From JAFGBI01 sp964480725 (GTDB taxonomy: Bacteria > Myxococcota_A > Polyangia > Polyangiales > Polyangiaceae): 64,000 nucleotides of DNA. A program made the position numbers and the translations under genes. Location: positions 1 to 64,000 of the forward strand of contig CAYZQO010000033.1 of assembly GCA_964480725.1 (NCBI GenBank), in the 5' to 3' direction. Shown one piece after another: positions 33,372 to 43,177 of this stretch (the stretch's first letter is position 1; each line of letters opens with the position of its first letter). The notes below the pieces were generated by a model. That model was not told where the DNA came from and did not search any database. It saw only the letters and a list, made by a program, of their open reading frames with translations.

Positions 33372-36260
33372 TCAGGTGCGGACGGGCGCGAAGATGGCGC
33401 GGCCGCGCGACTCCCACCACTCCCGATAGCGCTGCTGGGCGCGGACGCGTTCCTGGCGCGGTAGATCGTCGTAGTAACCGAAGTACTCGCGGGTGGTCTG
33501 CTTGAGCTCCTCGCCCGCACGGTGACGGATCTGCTGGTCCTCGTGCGTCAGCGCGTCGATCATCCACTCGACGCGGTGGCGGCCGGAGCTGCGCTCCCAC
33601 CAGCGCTGCCAGGCCTCGGCGTCCCGGCCGAGATCGTGGAAGGCGAGCGCCACCAGGGCCCGTTGCGCGGACTCGAGCACCTCCGGCCTTCCGTCGGCCA
33701 GGAGCGCGACGAGACCCGGGATGGCGCTGGCGTCGCGCAGGTTCCCCAGCGCGTCGAGCGCGGCGAGGCGGCTCGCGACTGCTCGCTGCGGGTCGCTCGC
33801 CATCGCCTGCAACCGCGACCGAACCTCCACGCGGGACTCCGCGTCCTGATGGAGGAGCCGCGCGCCGGCGAGCGCAGCTTGGCGCACGGTTTCGTCCGCG
33901 TCATCGGCCCGGCGGGCGACGGCGCGCGCCGCATCCACTCCGCCGAGCTCGCCGAGCAACCGCACGGTCCAGGCCCGCACCGTCGCGTCGGTGTCGGCGC
34001 TCCGTACCTCGAGGGAGGGGACCGCCGCCCGACCGAAGCGGGTGAGCACCTCCAGGACCGGCCCGCACCGTGACGGCAAGACGCCCTCGCGCACCACCGT
34101 GCGCGGGTCGGCCTTCATCGGACCCGGGAGGGCCGCGACGAGCGCCGCCATGGCGGGCTCCCCGAGCGCCAGCAGCCGCTCCGACACGCTCGTGTCGCCG
34201 CGGACGAGCCGCTCGATCAGGGCGTGGACCTCCGCCGGTATGCCATCCGCCCCCGAGGCTCCGCGTCCATCGATCGGGGCCGAGCCGCGCGCCGGCATCG
34301 CTGCGTCGACCGGCGCGCGCGCCCCTCCGGTGGCCCGCTCGAGCTCCCAGCCTCGGTCGAGCGCTTCGGCCTCGGCGGCAACCACGGGGACGACGCCGAG
34401 CGACACGCCGCCTTGCGGGGCGACGCCACGACGAGTGGGGTGACGCGCGGAGCCCGATGTCGCGCCGCCGGAGGGGGCGGCAACGGGCGACCGGCTCGAG
34501 GGCTCGAGCCGCGAGGGGGCGACGGGCTCCGTCCAGCTCGCCCGCACCGCCGGTGGCGCTGCCGGGGTGAGCGCGTCGTGGATGTCTTGCCCGATGTTGG
34601 TCGAGGTCACCGCGGGCAGCGCGGCAGACGACGCCCGCTCGCCAGGGGCGAGCGCGGTGGTGAGAGCGCTGGCGCGGGTCTCGAGCGGGGGGAGGTCGGA
34701 GCCGCACGACGACCGCGCGAGCGGCTGCCGCATCGACTCGAGCGCACCAGCCACCGCCACCGCGCGCCGCGCCGACCGCTTGCGCTTCAGGATCACGCGC
34801 TCCAACGCCGCCGCCGTCAACGCGACGAACGCGATCACGTCGCCGACCGCGCCGAGCTCCACCCCCTCGTCGCCGTGGTCGCCCCAGAGCAAGAGCACGC
34901 ACCGCTCGCGGATCACCACCGGCAGCACGAGCACGGACTTGCCCGACGGCCGACGGAGAGCGCGAGTGACGTCGGCATCGACACCCTCGCCCGCGAGCGG
35001 AGCGAGCACCCAGGTGCCGGACTGCCGCGCCGTGGCAAAGACACCAGCGCGATCGAGGGGGACGCTGACCCGCGTGATCTCCAGTCGATCCGCCCCGGGT
35101 CCCTGCGCGTCACGCCCCTCGGCGACGTCGGCCTGCACGGTGAAGACCGCCGTGTACTCGAAGTACTGCGCACAGAAGTCGAAGCAAGCGCGCAGGATTT
35201 CGTCCCGGGTCGTGGCGGACTGCAGGTCTTGCTCGGCCATCGCGACCGTGTAGGGACCACGCCGCACTCGCGGGCGCACCGATGCCGGGTTCTGCGCGGC
35301 CAGCGCGACGCCGACGGGCGGAACCGCGGGCAGGTCGGAGGCCGCGGACACGGTCGGCGCGCCGCTCAACCGGGTGAGCGGGATCGGCGTCGGAGGGTCA
35401 CCGTGCCGCGGGGGCGAGGTCGACTCGCTGTCGCCCGCGCCCGCGAGGTGGCTGGCGACGGACGTCACCCCGGCGGTCGGGGTCGTACCCCGCGGCGCCG
35501 CGGCGGGCGCGGCGGCTCCGTCTGGCGGTGAGGGGCGTGCGTCGAGGTCCGTGGGGGGGCGGTCGGAGGTGACGCTGACGACCGCTGCGGGGACGATACC
35601 CCCCGAGTCGCGCGGCGTCGAAGCCCCCGCGCGCAGCGGTCCCGTGTCGGGCGCGGGACGGCCTCCGACGTGCAGGACGGGCTCCGGCAGGAAGGCCTTG
35701 GGGGGCAGCGTGTCGGGACGCGGCAGCGCGAGGGTGCCGCTGGCCGGGCGGCGCTCACCGCGTCGAGGGGCTTCGGAGGGCCCGGACGCGCTGCCCTCGA
35801 GACGGCCGAGCAGGCGCTCGAGGCGGCGATCCAGCGGTGACCCGTAGTCGCGCGCGATGGCCTCGCGGACGCGCACGAGCAGCGCCCCGAACTGTACGAC
35901 GTTCACACCCAGCGCGAACGCCAGGTCATTCTCCACCTCCGCCGGGATCGGCTCGGCCACAGCGACCCAGAGCTCGCCGGGCCGCTCGCCGATGGGATAG
36001 ATGCCATGACGAACGGCGATCTCGCCGGGGACGAGGCGCAGCGTGCCGGGGCTGGGCCGAGGGAGCTGCCCCGCCGGGGCGGGCGCCATGCCGTGACACT
36101 GCGCGATCACCGCGGTGAGACGCGCCTCGCTGAGGGATGCCGTCTCCAGCAGGTTGGTCGCCAGATCGCCGCCGTACAGCACCTGTCGCGCGAGGGCCTC
36201 TTCGACGTCGTGCATCGAGGCCACCTGCTGCTTGACGATTGCCGAGCTCAGCGTCGCCAT
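33372..36260 (-). CDS. GspE-N (MshEN-like)/GAF/HEAT-repeat protein
   Basis: 962 residues. The N-terminal ~150 residues resemble the GspE/PilB N-terminal domain, which in MshE-type proteins can bind c-di-GMP (SSAIVKQQVASMHDVEEALARQ, LVPGEIAVRHGIYPIG, LWVAVAEPI), but no secretion ATPase follows. After a ~190-residue Pro/Ser linker comes a GAF-like domain (about 345-510, LQSATTRDEILRACFDFCAQYFEYTAVF). A second linker leads to HEAT repeats (about 690-900, FGRAAVPSLEVRS, DADETVRQAALAGA, ASRLAALDALGNLRD). Predicted scaffold or signalling protein in the cytoplasm; ATG at 36260. Confidence 0.82.
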   Translation of the reverse strand: MATLSSAIVKQQVASMHDVEEALARQVLYGGDLATNLLETASLSEARLTAVIAQCHGMAPAPAGQLPRPSPGTLRLVPGEIAVRHGIYPIGERPGELWVAVAEPIPAEVENDLAFALGVNVVQFGALLVRVREAIARDYGSPLDRRLERLLGRLEGSASGPSEAPRRGERRPASGTLALPRPDTLPPKAFLPEPVLHVGGRPAPDTGPLRAGASTPRDSGGIVPAAVVSVTSDRPPTDLDARPSPPDGAAAPAAAPRGTTPTAGVTSVASHLAGAGDSESTSPPRHGDPPTPIPLTRLSGAPTVSAASDLPAVPPVGVALAAQNPASVRPRVRRGPYTVAMAEQDLQSATTRDEILRACFDFCAQYFEYTAVFTVQADVAEGRDAQGPGADRLEITRVSVPLDRAGVFATARQSGTWVLAPLAGEGVDADVTRALRRPSGKSVLVLPVVIRERCVLLLWGDHGDEGVELGAVGDVIAFVALTAAALERVILKRKRSARRAVAVAGALESMRQPLARSSCGSDLPPLETRASALTTALAPGERASSAALPAVTSTNIGQDIHDALTPAAPPAVRASWTEPVAPSRLEPSSRSPVAAPSGGATSGSARHPTRRGVAPQGGVSLGVVPVVAAEAEALDRGWELERATGGARAPVDAAMPARGSAPIDGRGASGADGIPAEVHALIERLVRGDTSVSERLLALGEPAMAALVAALPGPMKADPRTVVREGVLPSRCGPVLEVLTRFGRAAVPSLEVRSADTDATVRAWTVRLLGELGGVDAARAVARRADDADETVRQAALAGARLLHQDAESRVEVRSRLQAMASDPQRAVASRLAALDALGNLRDASAIPGLVALLADGRPEVLESAQRALVALAFHDLGRDAEAWQRWWERSSGRHRVEWMIDALTHEDQQIRHRAGEELKQTTREYFGYYDDLPRQERVRAQQRYREWWESRGRAIFAPVRT

Positions 36261-36513
36261 CGGTTGCCACCTGCCCGATCAGGGCCACGCCAGGATATCA
36301 GCCGAGCCGCTCGAGCTCCGGCAAATCTCGGTTGCCCGTGGCCGACCCAACGGCCGGGGCGGGGGTCGGGCGCTCACTGCCCAACGTCTCTGCGGCGCGA
36401 GGGACCGTTCCGACGGGCCGGGACCGGACGGGCCGGCCACCGCGGCCCCGTGCCGTCTTGGGCACCGCGCGCGCCCTTCTCGGCAAAACCGCAAGGCGGT
36501 CCCGGCGCCGGGC

Positions 36514-37257
36514 TCAACGAACCAGGAAGGTCCCGATGTCCGGTCGGATCTCGAGGTGGACGTGATCCGCATGCGGGTCGTCGTAATGCGGTGTGAGCGC
36601 GTAGTGGAAGAGGCGCAGATCCGCCGCCTCGCAGATGATGCTGCGCAGCTCACGCCCCTTGCGGTGGTCGAGGCGTCGCGCCTGGACGCCGCAGGTCCGC
36701 GCGCCGAGGTGCGCCGTCCAGTGAACGCCCACCGAGAGCCACTCGCCGTCGGCGAACCGCACGGCCCCGAGATCGATGGCAAGCCCCGCGGGATGTCGCT
36801 TCTGTGGCGCGCGGGGGCTGGGCGGCGTCTCCGTCGGCGGACGGTACATGGTGAAGTGCACCAGCTCGACCACGTCGTGGGCAGCGAGGATCCGCGCAAA
36901 GTCGTCGAGCACCAGCGCGAGCCGCCCGTCCAGGATCTCGAACATGGAGTCGGCGCGACGCTCCGGCGGGAGCGACGAGTGAATCCACACACCGTGGAGC
37001 GGGCCCGTGAGCCGCACTGGCAGGCGAACCCCCGGCAGCGGCGGGCGGGCGGGCTCGAACGGGATCCGGCGCGCGCGGAGCAACTCCAGCGTCGCGCCGT
37101 CCGAGAGGTTCGCGTAACGCGAAGCGGGCGCCGCTCGCGCCTCCGCCTCGGGGGGCGCCTCGCGAAACGGAACGTCGGCGCGCCCCGCAGCTGCGAAAAG
37201 CGCGATGGCACCGGCGAGACAGGATCCCGCTGCGAGACGAAAGCGGCCCCGGAGCAT
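36514..37257 (-). CDS. Extensin/M15-like secreted protein
   Basis: 247 residues. Signal peptide (LAAGSCLAGAIALFAAAGRADV) then a globular domain. The segment KRHPAGLAIDLGAVRFADG and the end PHYDDPHADHVHLEI supply His, Asp and a second His in the order used by LAS/M15 peptidases and the related extensin-like family. These enzymes cut or bind peptidoglycan peptides. The first His lies in RHPAGLAID rather than the usual SxHxxGxAxD, so activity is likely but unproven. ATG at 37257. Confidence 0.8.
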   Translation of the reverse strand: MLRGRFRLAAGSCLAGAIALFAAAGRADVPFREAPPEAEARAAPASRYANLSDGATLELLRARRIPFEPARPPLPGVRLPVRLTGPLHGVWIHSSLPPERRADSMFEILDGRLALVLDDFARILAAHDVVELVHFTMYRPPTETPPSPRAPQKRHPAGLAIDLGAVRFADGEWLSVGVHWTAHLGARTCGVQARRLDHRKGRELRSIICEAADLRLFHYALTPHYDDPHADHVHLEIRPDIGTFLVR

Positions 37258-37323
37258 GAGCCGAGCCTAGCAGCGACGACCATTCGTACGAAAGAAACGG
37301 CAGCCCGGCCGCGGTGGGACGCG

Positions 37324-38001
37324 CTACGCCCGGACACCCGCGGCGGTCCGCGCCACCATCCCCGCGACGAAGCCGCCGCCGCCGCCCAGAAACACGGCCA
37401 CGGAGGCAGCGGCGAGGCAGGCGCCCAGCGGATCCGCGGCCGCGCTGAACGTCGGCAGGTCGAGCGCGAAGACGGTGACCATGCCGCCGAGGGCGGCCGG
37501 GCGCAGCGAGAACCCGCGTCGTACGGCGAGCACCTCGATGGGGACCAGCGCCACCGCCAGCGCCGCCAGCGGGACCGCGACGCCGACGCCGGGTGTGGGG
37601 GAGTGGTCGAGCACGTGAGGGACCAGGATCGTCTCGGCCAGCAGCGCGATGCCGGCCGCCGTCGCGAACGCCGCGTTGCGGAGCGCCGGGAGCGCCTCGC
37701 GCAGCGGGGCGACGGCGATCGTCATCACTGTGACCGGGGCAGCGACGATGGCGACCTCGGCGAGAAGGTTGCGACTCGCCTCGAAGCGCGTCGACCCGGC
37801 CACCAGCAGGATCAGCACAAAGAGCAGCGGCATTCGCCATCGGCCGCGGACATCCTCGCGAAACCCCAGCAGCTCGATGTCGTCGGCGAGGCGCCGGGAC
37901 GCCGCCGCTGGCCGCGGAGACGTCGACTCACCTGGCCTCCGCCGACCGGGGCGCCGCTCGCGCGGTCTTTCCTCGCCGCCCGCGGGTCGGCCGGTGTCCA
38001 T
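37324..38001 (-). CDS. Hypothetical integral membrane protein
   Basis: 225 residues from ATG 38001. A basic, Pro/Arg-rich N-terminal tail (about 50 residues) is followed by five or six hydrophobic helices (MPLLFVLILLVAGS, LLAEVAIVAAPVTVMTIAV, AAFATAAGIALLAETILV, AVPLAALAVALVPIEVLAV, LGACLAAASVAVFLGGGGGFVAGMVA). No family recognised. It is divergent from the 1410-residue membrane protein gene with 109 bases between starts, so they may be co-regulated. Confidence 0.65.
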   Translation of the reverse strand: MDTGRPAGGEERPRERRPGRRRPGESTSPRPAAASRRLADDIELLGFREDVRGRWRMPLLFVLILLVAGSTRFEASRNLLAEVAIVAAPVTVMTIAVAPLREALPALRNAAFATAAGIALLAETILVPHVLDHSPTPGVGVAVPLAALAVALVPIEVLAVRRGFSLRPAALGGMVTVFALDLPTFSAAADPLGACLAAASVAVFLGGGGGFVAGMVARTAAGVRA

Positions 38002-38110
38002 GGTCACGGGGCGGGAAGGTGTGTCGCGTTCGCCGACGCGCAAGGGGGGTGATGGCCGCCGACGGCTCGCGGTATCCTCCTGCCTCACTCTTCTGCACGG
38101 GGAGGCGAGC

Positions 38111-41100
38111 ATGGTGGGATCGCGTCGCGCGGGGTCGGCTTGGGTTCGCTGGGTCGGGGCGCTCCTCGTCGCGCTGCTGGGGACGCTGGGGGCCCGGCGC
38201 GCCGGGGCCGAGCCGCCGATGCCGCTCGGGGATCTGCCGCCAGAACTGGCGCCGTGGGTGCCCTGGGTCCTGGACGGCCTCGGCGAGGCGCGGTGCCCGG
38301 AGCTCAGCGGACAGCGCGTCTGCGCCTGGCCCGGTGAGCTCGCCCTCGAGGCCGACACGACCGGCGCCACCTTCGAGCTCAGCGTGATCGTCGATCACGA
38401 CACGGCCGTGCCGCTGCCAGGGTCGGCCGAGCACTGGCCGCAAGACGTGAGAGTGGGTGCCGTCCCGGCGGTGGTGCTCGGCGGCGTCGCCCCGATGGTC
38501 ACGCTCGGCCGCGGCGTGCACGAGCTCACGGGTCGATTCCCTTGGCAGACGGCGCCGGAGAGCCTGCCCATCCCGGCGTCGGTCGGCCTCGTCTCGCTGC
38601 GACTGCGGGGTCAATCGGTGCCCCAGCCGCGGCGAGACAAGGCGGACAGCGTGTGGCTCGGTCGCGCCGAGACGGCCGCTCCCGACGAGCCCGAGCGGGT
38701 CGAGGTGGAGGTGTTCCGTCGCCTCGCCGATGGGGTGCCGTTCCGCATCGACACGCGGATCGTGCTGAGTGTCTCGGGGCGAGCCAGAGAGCTGTCGCTC
38801 GGCCGCCCCCTGCTCCCCGGGTGCCGTCCGCTGGAGCTCTCGGCGGGCATCCCGGTGCGCCTCGACGATCAGGGGACACTCTTCGCCCAGGTGCGGGCCG
38901 GCGAGCACATCATCGCGCTGGCGGCGCTCCTGCCGCAGCCACCGTCCGAGATCGCTCGCCCCGCCTCGGTCGCGCCGTGGCCCGAGCAGGAGATCTGGGT
39001 CTGGGATCCAGCACCCCACCTCCGTCAGGTGCAGGTGACGGGCCTCGCCGGCGTCGACCCGGCGCGGACCAACCTGCCGGAGCCCTGGCGGAACCTGTCC
39101 GCCTACGTCGCCACCGACGGGGCGCGCCTCGCCCTGACGACCGTGCAGCGAGGCCAGGCGCTGCCACCACCGAACGTGGTGCACCTCTCCCGCGAGCTCT
39201 GGCTCGACGCCGACGGTCGCGCGTTCACCGTCCGCGACGCGCTCAGCGGGACCATGAACCGGGACTGGCGGCTCGATCTAACCACCGGCGAACTCGGCCG
39301 CGTGCGATTCGACGGCGTCGGCCAGCTCATCACCGTGGGTCCGTCGGGCCACCGCGGCATCGAGGTGCGCCAGGGGAACCTGGCGATCGAGGCCGAGTGG
39401 CGGCAGCCGTCGCCCGCGGCGGCGCCGATCCCCGCCGCCGGGTGGTCGGTGGATCTGGAGGGCTCCAGCCTCGAGCTGCGCCTGCCGCCGGGCTGGCGAC
39501 TGCTCGGTGCGTGGGGCGTCGACGAGGTGAGCGGAGGGTGGCTCGAGGCGTGGAACCTCTTCGGCCTCGTGTACGTGCTGGTCGTCTCGCTCGCGATGGC
39601 GCGCCTCACCCGCTGGCGCTGGGGGGCGGTCGCGCTCGTCGCGCTGGTGTTGTGTCACGAGTATGCAGCCGCGCCCTACGCCCTCTGGGGTGTGCTGCTG
39701 GTGTCGCTGGCGTTGCTGCGTGTCCTCCGCCGATCCGTGGTCCGTACGATGGTCGGCGTCGCTGCCGCGGTCGGCGCCGTCGCGCTCCTCGCCGGGACGG
39801 TGACGTTCGTCGTCGCGCAGCTGCACGCGGCCGCCTTCCCCGACTTCGACGTCACCGATGGACGGCACGTGGCGTCGCGCGGCGCGCTCCTCCCCACGGC
39901 GGCGCCCCCGACCTTGCACGGTGAGACGACCAGCGAGTTGGCGCAGGTCGCCGCGGGAAACGCCGACGACAAGGAGGGGGGCGCCGGCACCCCTGCGAAG
40001 GGTAAGGAGGGCTCGCCCGGCCGCCCGTCGGCGGCGAAGGCCCGCTGGGGCCTGATAACGACGAAGCAGCAGGCTCTCCAGCAGCAGCTCGACCTGAACG
40101 CCGTGGTGCAGACCGGACCCGGCGTCCCCCAATGGGCGGGCGTGTCCCACCGCCTGGCCTGGCACGGCCCGGTGCGGCGCGACGCGATGGTCCGTCTCTT
40201 CGTCCTCTCGCCGTGGCAGTCGGGCCTGCTCACGCTGCTGCGCGTGGGTGCCCTGATCAGCCTGCTCGCCGGCGTCCTCGTCGCGTTGCTGCACGCCAGG
40301 CCGGCCGCGCCGACCGCGCCGCCGCGCGGCGTGACACCGCCGGCTCGCGCCGCGACGGCCACCGGACTCGTCCTCGCCGTGGCCCTCGGCGTCCTCACCG
40401 GGTCGCGCACGGCCGCCGCCGAGATCCCGTCCGACGCGGCACTCGCGGAGCTCCAGAAGCGCCTCACCCGCGCCCCCGACTGCGGCGAGGCCTGCGTCTC
40501 GGTCGCAAACCTCGCGCTCGCGGCGCGGGAGTCGACCGTCGCACTCGACGTGGAGGTGCACGCCGGCAAACCGACCGCGTACCAGCTGCCGGGGCCGGCG
40601 TCGAGCTGGGTGCCGAGACAGGTCACCGTTGACGGCAAGGCGTCGCGCGCGCTCGCGCTCCGTCCGGACGGGTACCTCTACCTCCGCCTCGATCCCGGCC
40701 GCCACCGGGTCGCGCTCGAGGGGCCCGTGGCCGGCACGGACCTCACGCTCACCCTCGGGACCCTGCCGAGGCGCGTGACCGTCATCGCGGACGGATGGGA
40801 GGTCGACGGCGTCCGCGACGGTCGCGTGGAGGGCTCACTGCACCTGGCGCGCCAGGCGGTCGCAGCGACGGGACCGGGGGCACTTGCCGACCCGGAGCGC
40901 GCCCGCGTCGCGCTCCCGCCGTGGCTCGAGATCGAGCGCCGCCTCGAGGTGGGGGTGACGTGGAGACTCCGCACCACGGTGAGGCGCGTCTCCAGCGCCG
41001 ACGAGCCACTCGCGATTCGGTACGGGCTTCTGCCCGGCGAGGAGGTCACCGAGTCGACGCTGGTCGCCGAGCACGGGGCCGTGCTGCTCTCGCTCGGTCG

Positions 41101-42343
41101 CGATCAGAAGGAGCTCACGTTCACCAGCGCGATCAAGCCCGTCGAATCCCTGGTGATGACCGCGGCTCAGGGCCAGCCCTGGTCAGAGGTCTGGACCCTC
41201 GAATGCGGCGCCGTGTGGCACTGCGCAGCCGATGGTGTCGCGCCCGACCAGCACCAGGAGGAGGGCGTCTGGAAGCCGCGCTTCCGGCCCTGGCCCGGCG
41301 AGCGGGTCACCTTCGCTTTCGCCCGCCCCGCGGCCGCCCCAGGAGCCTCGACCACGATCGATCGCGCCTCCGTCTCCGTCACGCCCGAGTCGAGCACGAC
41401 CACGGTCACCCTCGAGATCCGGACCAGCACGGGGGGCATCCACACCCTCGAGATCCCGAGCGACGCGACGGTGATGGCGCTGACCGTCGGCGGCCGAGCG
41501 CAGCCGATCCAGGTGCGGGACGGCAAGCTGTCCGTCGTGCTGGAGCCCGGCGTGCATGCCGTGTCCACCTCCTTCCGCCACGGCGCGGAGCCAGGGCTCT
41601 GGCTGACCGCGCCCGCGGTGCGCGTCGGCGCCGCCGTCAATGCCCGCACCACCCTCCAGATCCCGGCGCGCCGCTTCGCCGTCTTCACCTCCGGCCCCGG
41701 GCGCGGCGGGGTCGTGCTCCTCTGGGGCGCGCTGGCGCTGCTCGGGCTCGCCGCGGTGGCGCTCTCCGTCTTGCCCTTCCACCCCCTGCGGCGTTGGGAA
41801 TGGGCGGTGCTCGCGTTGGGGTTCCCGCTGGTGCCGTGGCCCGCGTCCGCCATCGTCGCGGCGTGGTTCTTCCTCGTCGGCTGGCGCGCCTCCTGGTCCG
41901 GACCGGCCACCTTCCGCAAGAACTTGGTCCAGGCGCTGATCGTCGGCGTCACCCTCACGGCGGCGGGCGTCGTGCTCGTGGCGCTCCACGCCGGCCTGGT
42001 TGGCGCTCCCGATCCGCTCGTCGCGGGCGCGGCCTCGACCAACCGCACGATCGGGTTCGACGTCGATCGCGTGCTCGCCGATGCCACGCTGCCCCGTCCG
42101 GCGGTGCTCACCGCGCCCTACTGGATCTGGCGCCTCGCCCACCTCGCGTGGGCGGCCTGGCTTGCCTGGCTGTTCCTGCGGGTGGGACCGTTCGCCTGGG
42201 CCGCGTTCACCCGCGACGGGGTGCTCGGGCCGCTTGGTCCGCCGAGGCCGGCCCGAGGGGACGTGGCCGCGGAACCGGCGGCAAGCTCCGCGGTCGTCCC
42301 CGACGCCGCGGAGGACCCCGCCGTCAGCCGCGCTCCTCAGTGA
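38111..42343 (+). CDS. Giant membrane protein with internally duplicated halves
   Basis: 1410 residues; start ATG 38111 with GGGGAGG just upstream. Signal peptide to about 33, then a large beta-rich exported region, a membrane cluster (about 481-573), a soluble stretch, a second membrane/signal-like cluster (about 702-773), a second beta-rich exported region, and C-terminal helices (about 1196-1363). The exported regions look related: PLPGSAEHWPQDVRVGAVPA...GVHELTGRFP in the first corresponds to QLPGPASSWVPRQVTVDGKA...GRHRVALEGP in the second, each after a paired-cysteine segment. I do not recognise a family and assign no function. Its 3' end overlaps the convergent FHA gene by 20 bases. Confidence 0.82.
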   Translation: MVGSRRAGSAWVRWVGALLVALLGTLGARRAGAEPPMPLGDLPPELAPWVPWVLDGLGEARCPELSGQRVCAWPGELALEADTTGATFELSVIVDHDTAVPLPGSAEHWPQDVRVGAVPAVVLGGVAPMVTLGRGVHELTGRFPWQTAPESLPIPASVGLVSLRLRGQSVPQPRRDKADSVWLGRAETAAPDEPERVEVEVFRRLADGVPFRIDTRIVLSVSGRARELSLGRPLLPGCRPLELSAGIPVRLDDQGTLFAQVRAGEHIIALAALLPQPPSEIARPASVAPWPEQEIWVWDPAPHLRQVQVTGLAGVDPARTNLPEPWRNLSAYVATDGARLALTTVQRGQALPPPNVVHLSRELWLDADGRAFTVRDALSGTMNRDWRLDLTTGELGRVRFDGVGQLITVGPSGHRGIEVRQGNLAIEAEWRQPSPAAAPIPAAGWSVDLEGSSLELRLPPGWRLLGAWGVDEVSGGWLEAWNLFGLVYVLVVSLAMARLTRWRWGAVALVALVLCHEYAAAPYALWGVLLVSLALLRVLRRSVVRTMVGVAAAVGAVALLAGTVTFVVAQLHAAAFPDFDVTDGRHVASRGALLPTAAPPTLHGETTSELAQVAAGNADDKEGGAGTPAKGKEGSPGRPSAAKARWGLITTKQQALQQQLDLNAVVQTGPGVPQWAGVSHRLAWHGPVRRDAMVRLFVLSPWQSGLLTLLRVGALISLLAGVLVALLHARPAAPTAPPRGVTPPARAATATGLVLAVALGVLTGSRTAAAEIPSDAALAELQKRLTRAPDCGEACVSVANLALAARESTVALDVEVHAGKPTAYQLPGPASSWVPRQVTVDGKASRALALRPDGYLYLRLDPGRHRVALEGPVAGTDLTLTLGTLPRRVTVIADGWEVDGVRDGRVEGSLHLARQAVAATGPGALADPERARVALPPWLEIERRLEVGVTWRLRTTVRRVSSADEPLAIRYGLLPGEEVTESTLVAEHGAVLLSLGRDQKELTFTSAIKPVESLVMTAAQGQPWSEVWTLECGAVWHCAADGVAPDQHQEEGVWKPRFRPWPGERVTFAFARPAAAPGASTTIDRASVSVTPESSTTTVTLEIRTSTGGIHTLEIPSDATVMALTVGGRAQPIQVRDGKLSVVLEPGVHAVSTSFRHGAEPGLWLTAPAVRVGAAVNARTTLQIPARRFAVFTSGPGRGGVVLLWGALALLGLAAVALSVLPFHPLRRWEWAVLALGFPLVPWPASAIVAAWFFLVGWRASWSGPATFRKNLVQALIVGVTLTAAGVVLVALHAGLVGAPDPLVAGAASTNRTIGFDVDRVLADATLPRPAVLTAPYWIWRLAHLAWAAWLAWLFLRVGPFAWAAFTRDGVLGPLGPPRPARGDVAAEPAASSAVVPDAAEDPAVSRAPQ

Positions 42344-43121
42344 GCAGGCCAACGACACGGGCGACGAGGGCGCGCTCGGCGGGGCTCACCGGCACGACCG
42401 CGGCGAGCACGGCGATGTAGGCGCCGATCGCCTCCTCCGGGAAGCCGCAGACCCTCCCCCGCGCGTCCACCACCTGTTCGGCGAGCTCCGCCGACATCGG
42501 TCGCCGCATGGCAGCGTAGATGTCGAGCACGCGGCGCACCCAGGCGCCGTCGCGCTGCGCGACGGCCTCGCGGAGCGCAAAGTCGGCGACGATGATCGCA
42601 TCCCCGTCCCCAAGCTCGCCGGTGGGCGCGAGGCGCTCGGCGACGGTGAGCGCCTCCTCGACCAGCGCCGTCACCTCCTCCGGTCGCGACAGCGCGACCC
42701 GGGCCACGTCACGGAGAAGGCCTCCGAAGGCGTTCGAGGTGATGGTCGACGCGTTGCCGCTCGGCTCCGGCGACAAGGAGGAGACCGCCGGGGTCGGGGT
42801 CGTCACCGCCAGCCGGAACGAGCGTTCGTCGCGGAACGCCCGGAGCTCGGTGTCGCCGATGCGGATCCACTCCCCGCCGGAGAGGAGGGCCGGGCCCGCG
42901 AGCAGGCGGCCGTCGACGAAGGTCCCGTTGCGGCTGCCGAGATCCTCGAGCTTGATCGCCGACGGGAGCAGCAGGAGGCGAGCGTGTCGGCGCGAGACAC
43001 CGATGTCGTCGCTCAGAATGATGTCGCAGGCCGGTTCGCGACCGACGATGGCCGCGCCGGAGGCCGAGCGAAAGTAGCCGCCCTTCCAGACGACGAAGAG
43101 GGTCCCGGAGGCGGCCGTCAT
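42324..43121 (-). CDS. FHA-domain protein
   Basis: 265 residues from ATG 43121. An N-terminal FHA domain (about 18-92) binds phosphothreonine: VGREPACDIIL, VSRRHARLLL and LGSRNGTFVDGR carry the conserved Arg, Ser-Arg-His and Asn. A helical C-terminal part (about 130-265) of unknown family follows (FGGLLRDVARVALSRPEEVTALVEEAL). It is divergent from a tyrosine phosphatase gene with 56 bases between starts, suggesting a phospho-signalling pair. Confidence 0.88.
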   Translation of the reverse strand: MTAASGTLFVVWKGGYFRSASGAAIVGREPACDIILSDDIGVSRRHARLLLLPSAIKLEDLGSRNGTFVDGRLLAGPALLSGGEWIRIGDTELRAFRDERSFRLAVTTPTPAVSSLSPEPSGNASTITSNAFGGLLRDVARVALSRPEEVTALVEEALTVAERLAPTGELGDGDAIIVADFALREAVAQRDGAWVRRVLDIYAAMRRPMSAELAEQVVDARGRVCGFPEEAIGAYIAVLAAVVPVSPAERALVARVVGLLTEERG

Positions 43122-43177
43122 CGGTGATACCAGGATACCACCTTGAACTCGGCGTAGCATCGGGCATCCTGCGCGGC

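Noticed and set aside
36115..38052. 645-codon plus-strand frame across the extensin-like and membrane protein genes
   Set aside because: Spans two minus-strand genes and a gap, with repetitive Arg/Asp/Gly/His-rich composition and no domain.
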